A stretch of DNA of 64,000 nucleotides from NCBI GenBank assembly GCA_942159475.1, contig OW804102.1, forward strand, positions 28,402,873-28,466,872, given 5' to 3'. This DNA is from Sthenelais limicola. Taxonomy: Eukaryota; Annelida; Polychaeta; Phyllodocida; Sigalionidae. This document shows, piece by piece, positions 58,601-64,000 of this stretch (the first letter of the stretch is position 1; every line of letters starts with the position of its first letter). The position numbers and the translations under genes are program-made. The notes under the pieces were generated by a model, which worked only from the letters and a program-made list of their open reading frames with translations, searched no databases and was not told the DNA's origin.

Positions 58601-61600
58601 AGATAGATTTGTATGATTTGTATGGTTGGCTATGGTTGCGTTAGGAAAGAAAAACAGTTGCTGATGAACTACCCAGCCGCCCAGCCGCCCCCCGACCCTA
58701 CCCGGGCCTAGGCGCTGTTCACTCAGTCAGTGAACAGCGCCCCTGGTGTCAGTTGATGCAACTACAGAAGTGCCGAGGGTAGCGCCGGAGCGGATTGTGT
58801 GGGAACTAAAATGCCCCTGAACACAACGGTGGGAATGGCTGAATGCCGATGCCTGCTGGAAAATTAGCTCCTATATTTACGGACACTGTTTATCGAGTGA
58901 GAGCGATGGGACAAATCCGCCTGAACTAAAGTGTACAGAAATGATATCTAGGATGATTTGAATAAGTGAAAATGTTTGTCACCAGGAAACATAAGGAGAA
59001 CGAGCCAATAAGTATAGGAGTCAGTGGACGCTAAGCGTACAATTATTATGGGGGTTGCAACGGGTATTGAGATCAATAAGAAGTCTTTGACTTTTTCCCT
59101 GGGAAAAAGCGGAAAGGTTGCCGTTCGTCAAGTTCATAATTATGTTATGTGTTAATAGCAAAATGAGTCACAAGTCGCAAAAACATGGATTTTGAGATAC
59201 CATTATAATTGAAAAAGTGAGATCATGCGGATTCCAAAGATAGTAAACAGTGGGGCATCTCCTAAATATTCTATATTTTAATTTGGATATTTATATTTTG
59301 GGAAAACAACTTTGCATTGTTTCTGGTGTAGCTAAAATACTCTAAAAGATGACCTTTGAATTGCATGGATATATTTTTCACACTCTGTAATTTGGTAAAT
59401 GTATTCATTTTTAAAACAGCTTTAAGTACCCCCAAAATGCAGAACATTCCCATAAAGGTATCTTGTGAATAAAACACTTTAAAAAATATTGAATTTGCAA
59501 CTGAATTTGTATCTTGGACTGCTATGTTCTCCCAACTATAGCAGCTCTGTACTTGCTTTCAACCCACTATACCTCCTGCGGCTTTTACTTATACTGGGTA
59601 GAAAATGTGAGTAGCTCTATTTACCACAAGCTCGTGCAAAGTCTCCGGCCTCCTGTCTGACCTGCTCCTCACTATTGTTGCCTTGCCTCCTCGCCTCTGC
59701 CTCGCCCGCAGCCAAGGCCAGATTAGCCAGGAAAACTGCCAGATCGTAGGCAGGGTGGCCGGGCAGGGTCAGCTCAAAGTCTATCATCTGTGTACAGGGT
59801 GGGAAAGAAGAGGAGACCATGAGGTAGGGTAGAGACAAGTGATTATCAACATGTATTGAGTGACAGAAATAGTTGGAACACAATACCGTAGGAAACTTGT
59901 TCCTCAAAGCAATTGATTATTTAATTTATCGATGATTCTATCTGTGATAAGCCGTGGACACACACAGCCGATTTGGCTCCCGATTGCCCACCGATTTTGG
60001 TCTCCCGATAAATCATATGATTTCATTTCAAGTCCTGGTTTATGTTTTTGAAATAACATCAACCAGGATTAGAAATGAAATCCTAGGATTCAATGGAAGA
60101 CCAAAATCGGGAGCCAAATCGGCTGTGTGTGTCCACGGTTTTAAGGTATGATGGAAGAGCGAAGCATTTGATTTAATAATCTAAATGAAACTACAAATCC
60201 CCCTCTAGGGTATGGGTAAAGAGTAGGGGGCTACATGTAGTCTTTCGATTTGGGTCTCCCGATGAATCCTATGATTTCATTTCAAATCCTGGTTTATGTT
60301 TTTAAAATAACATAAACCTGGATTGGATTTCATCGGGAGACCCAAATCGGGAGGCAATCGGGGGTCAAATCGGCTGTGTGTGGGCAGGCTGAGGAACGTC
60401 AAATAACCTTTGTTCCACTTGGCTATCCTATGAATTCTCGCCCTTTCTAATTTTCTGCCTTATATAATTTGAACATGTTTTTTAATTCCATGCGAATCAA
60501 GATTCAAAATGGTGGCTGTGCAAATCCTCTATTAGGGTCAGGTTTTCAGAACATGTACAATTGGCAGCTGTACGCATTTAGTAAATTCTGCTAATTTCTG
60601 CTGCAATTTGGTCAACACTAGGTAAATTCGAGTATATTCAGCAATGCATTGATTGTAGCGATCTGTAGGGTTAGGTAGAACTGTATTTTGAACTGTATTT
60701 TCGCCTGAAATTCGGGTTATTTGAGAAGATTGTCGAAGTTAAATTGTATATTTTCTAAAAATCTGACCCATTAGATGATAACTGTGTTTCCGATAAACTG
60801 CTTACCACCATTCTATCACTGTTAAACAGAAAGGCGTTTGTGTGAGAATCCCGATGAGTCAGACACATGACTTCATCAAATTTGCCCATCAGGAGTTTGA
60901 GCAGATTCTGGTCCTTGATCTGTTTGACACACTCCTTAAACGTCTCCAGACCTCCCTCGGGCATTACGGTCAATGGGTCCGATACATCAAACTTCCTCTG
61001 GAACCTCACATACTTCAGCATATTGTGCATCATGTCTGATCTGTAACACAGAGAAAGATATTTATTATAAAGATATATTATACCACGATCGGGGGTTGTA
61101 CACGCTGCAAATGAGTGGATACCTGCTATTGTGTTTTGTTGAATGGATCCACGCGTGAAAATATGAACTTTTTTTGGCCTAAATCTAAGAAGCATTCTCA
61201 TTGGTTGAAGTTTCACTCGCTCATGACGTCACGACATGAGATCGTGGTATAAAAATAGGATGTAACTCGGTTAGTTTCTGACTTACTGTATACGATGCCC
61301 ACTCGTTATTTTCGACCAGGGATGTCACTGCCTGCGGCTTCTCGTGACATCCCTGGTCGAAAATAACTTGTGGGCATCGTATACAGTAAGTCAGAAACCA
61401 ACCTCGTTACATCCTATCATATTATACACAGGTTGATTAACAAGTTGGTTGAAGGAGTGTGAATATTGCAACGCAGCAACGAGTGCAATATTCTAAGCGA
61501 CTGAAACGAACGAGTTTGTTAACTGATTTATTATTATACGCTTTGATAATATGAATAGAAAATATGTTTTGGTCGTTAAGTTGAACCTTGGCACTAAACT

Positions 61601-63189
61601 TTGTAAGGAATATGTATTGGTTGTCATGAATACCACACGTAACTCACTAGTGACATATGCACTGTGCATAACTCACTCACATGTTGGGATCTAGTGTAGA
61701 GTGATGGGGCACTGAGAGAGGTGTAGAGAGAGGGGGGGGGTACTCATGAGTAGTGGTGGTCAATGTTTGACCACTCATCTAAATATAGCACAGTTATGTT
61801 ATTCCCTATTAATCCTCCTGAATATTTGCAATGGAACTTTAATGTCCATAGTTCATTCTAAATGATGTTTATTCAGCAATACCATTACAATTGTTGTTGC
61901 TTTTCTCAGCGACCATTGATCACGTACACGATTATACAATACATAAAAAAAAAGATATCATTGTGGTATATAATAATTACCGAAAGAAATAGCTGACCAT
62001 AAGGACATATTTATAATAAGACAGGTTTTACGCATATAATAGCAATACAATGCAAACCCTATGTAACTGTGAGTCATACTAGAGGATATACAAATCGAGA
62101 CATGCATACATGACACTCACACAAATCATGGAATTTATGGATAGATATCAACACGATACAAGAACTACAATAAAACAGTAAATAAATACAGGTTAACTAA
62201 CGAGTTGGTTGAAGGAGCGTGAATATTGCACGAGTTGAGAGCAATGAGTGCAATATTCTAAGCGACTGAGACCAACGAGTTAATAGATTTATTGTACATG
62301 CTTTCAATCATGAAAATAGAAAAAAATCGAGTCATAAATTTGAATTTTACCGGTAATCTTAGTAAAAAAAACCAGATTGGTCGTCATGACAACCCCACGT
62401 AAATCACTAGTGAAATACGCATTATGCGTAACTCGTTCTAGATACGATGTTTTCAGAGCAATGCGTGTACAATAATAAATACTGGACGTAGTGCCACACA
62501 CCTGAATGACTCTTGTATGTGTGTCCACCTGCTAGCGTCTACATTGTCCCTGTGGGTGTGAAAGTGCATCTTTGCCAGACAGCTTCCAACTCTGCTACCA
62601 ACCTCTCGGGAAAGCTCGCCTTTCCGCACAACATCTCCCACTAATGTCATATCTTTCAGATGCTCCATCGCCACTGCAATGTTTAAGTCATAGGGTTTGA
62701 TTGAGTTATTAGAAAATACCGTTATCAATGAAGACATGATGACTTCACGTCGTTGTACTGGGCAGTGACGTCGTCCAATTGCAAGATCAAGACGAAGTCG
62801 CCATGACAATGTTTAATAAGATGTCATATTATGATGAATAACATGTCATAACATGGCAAAAGTATAGTGACAATGGAACTTCTCATCATCAGACTTAGAA
62901 TATAGAAATACTTAATAACTGTTTACTATCATTGGACTCTGCTTGATTTCATCTTTTCAAATCTGATGATATCTCAAAATCTAATTCTTCCGATTTGTGA
63001 CTGATTTTGCTCAAACACATCACAAATTATGTCTTATTTTTAAGTTCTTGGATTCTAGAGTCTAAACTTACTGGTATGCACGTCTGTGTTATGGTCGTAA
63101 GGTACTGGTACACACCCTGGTTGTATCTCATGGAGCAACTTCAAACTGTTAAACTCCAGCACCTGACGATGTAGAAAGGCATCGTCATC
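55507..63189 (-). CDS. Gene B: methylthioribose kinase-like protein, 5' end beyond window, 6 exons seen
   Basis: Join of minus-strand exons 63189-63072, 62673-62502, 61040-60806, 59787-59625, 57469-57364 and 55645-55507. All are GT-AG, with phases identical to the matching exons of gene A, giving 310 C-terminal residues (313 in gene A). Seen: hinge AMEHL, catalytic loop HRDSHTNA, then MIDFELTLPGHPAYD with the metal-binding Asp. Against gene A the loop Gly is Arg and the Ser after the Asn is Ala. The catalytic Asp and the DFE Asp remain, so activity is plausible but substrate or metal handling may differ. No equivalents of gene A exons 1-3 were found between 63190 and 64000. No stop or frameshift interrupts the part seen, so it is not a pseudogene on this evidence. 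Confidence 0.87.
55782..56036 (+). mobile_element. R1 element in gene B last intron
   Basis: GGATCAGATCTTCAG to TTCTGGCGATTCCTCC with a 15-bp AT insertion at 55980. Confidence 0.82.
56231..56490 (-). mobile_element. R3 element, right end lost
   Basis: ATGTGATGTGTTAAAGCAAA to ACTCTATAGGATGGCC. Confidence 0.74.
57018..57072 (+). mobile_element. R3 solo right end
   Basis: GGCGACTTGTGACTAATTTT followed by CCTGGAACACATCACATA. Confidence 0.7.
57101..57334 (+). mobile_element. R1 element next to gene B exon 8
   Basis: Full length; ends CTGACCC 30 bp from the exon 8 donor. Confidence 0.9.
57364..57469 (-). CDS. Gene B exon 8 equivalent
   Basis: Acceptor CTATAG, donor GTGAGT; phase 1 in, phase 2 out. 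DAYLEVFAGRMDLLGG...TGSSLFQ. It lies about 30 bp from an R1 element in the following intron. Confidence 0.86.
57470..58580. other. Gene B intron, left part
   Basis: C-rich stretch 57620-57770 with repeated CCCCCTAG and AAAAGCC phrases and pyrimidine runs at 57850-57930. No exon recognised. Confidence 0.55.
58581..59129 (+). mobile_element. R8 hairpin-bounded element, copy 2, in gene B intron
   Basis: 549 bp. CCAGATATATAACCGCTGCA at the left, C-rich tract to CCCGGGCCTAGG, hairpin 1 at 58712-58740 (stem GCGCTGTTCACT, loop CAGTC), hairpin 2 at 59091-59109 (CTTTTTCCC/GGGAAAAAG), end GCGGAAAGGTTGCCGTTCGT. Order, spacing and length match copy 1; the interior is much diverged. Confidence 0.7.
59141..59502 (-). 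mobile_element. R3 element in gene B intron
   Basis: Near full length, starting 11 bp after R8. Confidence 0.78.
59625..59787 (-). CDS. Gene B exon 7 equivalent (metal-binding Asp)
   Basis: MIDFELTLPGHPAYDLAVFL, then an Ala/Glu-rich stretch ending FARAC. Acceptor TACACAG, donor GTAAAT, phase 1. GC-richer than its surroundings, as expected of coding sequence here. Confidence 0.92.
59952..60139. mobile_element. R15 palindromic element, copy 1
   Basis: CCGTGGACACACACAGCCGA and its complement at the other end; TTTTGGTCTCCCGAT and TGATTTCATTTCAAGTCCTG also have complements. Hairpin across almost all of its 188 bp. Confidence 0.85.
60245..60388. mobile_element. R15 palindromic element, copy 2, left end lost
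   Basis: GATTTGGGTCTCCCGATGAA and its complement, then TCAAATCGGCTGTGTGTGG. Confidence 0.8.
60470..60534 (+). mobile_element. R4 end fragment
   Basis: TTCCATGCGAATCAAGATTC to GCAAATCCTCTATTAG, abutting R1. Confidence 0.7.
60535..60769 (+). mobile_element. R1 element in gene B intron
   Basis: Full length, ending 37 bp from exon 6. Confidence 0.88.
60806..61040 (-). CDS. Gene B exon 6 equivalent (catalytic loop)
   Basis: 235 bp: acceptor GTTACAG, donor GTAAGC after MV. Contains CLTHRDSHTNAFLF. The loop reads HRD rather than HGD, and Ala follows the Asn where gene A has Ser. Confidence 0.92.
61255..61417. repeat. 163-bp near-perfect hairpin in gene B intron
   Basis: Arms of about 70 bp: ATAGGATGTAACTCGGTTAG and onward, with GTATACGATGCCCACTCGTT and GACCAGGGATGTCAC in the stem and a 15-nt loop. 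Few mismatches. Confidence 0.9.
61431..61675 (+). repeat. R13 repeat, copy 1
   Basis: GGTTGATTAACAAGTTGGTT, GTGAATATTGCAACG, GTGCAATATTCTAAGCGACT, to ACTCACTAGTGACATATGC. Confidence 0.82.
62191..62437 (+). repeat. R13 repeat, copy 2
   Basis: Same order as 61431-61675, direct orientation, same intron. Confidence 0.82.
62502..62673 (-). CDS. Gene B exon 5 equivalent (hinge)
   Basis: 172 bp. Completes the ATG Met at the join, then AMEHLKDMTLVG...HFHTHRD. Acceptor TTGCAG, donor GTGTGT, phase 2 out. Confidence 0.9.
62886..63028 (+). mobile_element. R3 right part in gene B intron
   Basis: TAGAATATAGAAATACTTAA to CTCAAACACATCACAAA. Confidence 0.74.
63072..63189 (-). CDS. Gene B exon 4 equivalent
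   Basis: 39 codons plus one base: acceptor TTTTTCAG, donor GTAAGT. HRQVLEFNSLKLL matches the helix in gene A exon 4. Three codons shorter than its counterpart. Confidence 0.88.
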
Positions 63190-64000
63190 CTGAAAAATAG
63201 GAAAAACTCAATGAAAACATTGAAAATCTTAGAATGAAACGAATAGTGTGTATAGTTGGTGAAGGCTAGGCAGGGAAGAAAATCAGAGTTAGTTAAGTTC
63301 ATGAATATAAATAAAAGTAAAACTGTACTGTGTTGCATGTACTAGGTTATGATATGCAGGTTACCACTCCTACAGTTCGATGTATACAGTTAAAGTCATG
63401 ATGTTACTTTGGTAGTTTGTACACAACATGTTTGATATTCACATATTTATCTTTATTTAGATTATGCTCTTTAAAACAAAACGAAAATGAGCCTGGGCCA
63501 AAAATGTAACTGTCATTTATGAAGATGTCGTTTTGAGAAATAAAGGAACCTTAGAATAATAGTAACCATATAAAGACTGGTGATTTTATTTGGCTTTTAT
63601 GGATATTATTACAAGATTTTCTAGGATATTCCTGCGAGCAATCTACTAAACACATATTGCAGTCATGAAGATGAAAGTTCTAATTTATTTTAGAATATAT
63701 TTAGTAGCCTCTCAGAGTTTCAATAAACGATTGATAATTTGCATGATTCTAAAAGTTATAGCTTTAAAATTTGTGATCTGCAGACGCGCACATAAACGGG
63801 GAGACAATCTCCAAGGATAATATTAAAAAGTTCTAGACAATGCCGCGCACATTGAGCACGGAAACGACTGGTTTGGAGAACAAGGGGTTTTATTATTTGA
63901 GTAATACAACGATGTATGCTAAAGTTTAAATGGAGGTTTATGATTAACATATAAGTCCATATGATATTTAGATTTAAAAATATTTTATTCAGGACATTGC
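63190..64000. other. Gene B intron or beyond, no exon found
   Basis: An acceptor-side partner for gene B (N-lobe exon) is expected on the minus strand but no GxxNHxF/AILK-like exon is visible, so the intron probably runs past 64000. Confidence 0.55.

Noticed and set aside
58655..58740. Hammerhead ribozyme, from CTGATGA at 58661
   Set aside because: No GAAA core or third stem at the right distance, and copy 1 of R8 has GACGA at that place.
63756..63950. Missing N-lobe exon of gene B
   Set aside because: The open frame there lacks the Gly-rich and lysine-strand pattern and has no phase-0 donor.

Overview
The window is from a metazoan nuclear genome: AT-rich, with spliced genes made of short exons (59-235 bp), GT-AG introns and dense interspersed repeats. 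The mix of short palindromic DNA elements and a SINE-like repeat opening GTGAGTGAGATTGG recalls marine lophotrochozoans (molluscs, brachiopods). That is inference; nothing here fixes the species.

The protein-coding content I can support lies at 45.9-63.2 kb, all on the minus strand. It is two tandem paralogous genes of the aminoglycoside phosphotransferase / choline kinase fold, closest by motif to S-methyl-5-thioribose kinase. Gene A (53005 down to 45989) is complete: nine exons whose phases all fit, giving 408 residues with the catalytic loop HGDSHVNS and metal-binding segment VIDFEF. Gene B (63189 down to 55507) is its upstream neighbour. Its last six exons are present and the 5' exons lie beyond the window. 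All intron positions and phases shared by the two genes match, and two exon pairs have identical lengths (172 and 235 bp). Yet the proteins are strongly diverged (16 of 57 residues identical across one exon), and gene B has an altered catalytic loop, HRDSHTNA. The pair looks like an old tandem duplication.

The left 45 kb has no gene I can defend beyond one weak exon candidate (1135-1315). It is a graveyard of non-autonomous elements, named here R1 to R17. R1 (about 235 bp, TIR TGGGTCAGATTTTCAG, TA at the ends) has about 30 copies. R2 is SINE-like with 7-15 bp target duplications. R3 (about 390 bp, TIR ATGAGTCACAAGTCGC), R4 (about 335 bp), R5 (about 110 bp palindrome) and R6 (about 210 bp) are further MITE-like families. 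R7 to R17 are lower-copy items: fold-back elements, a 736-bp element filled with CCTAGG motifs, paired palindromes and a 24-bp minisatellite. Several insertions are nested, which gives relative ages.

The items most worth following are: (1) R8, a roughly 560-bp element present twice with two hairpins whose stems differ between copies but keep pairing, one copy cleanly splitting an R2 element; (2) the tandem kinase genes in an animal-type genome, with gene B's loop change; (3) R9; and (4) fold-back elements whose arms have changed in concert.
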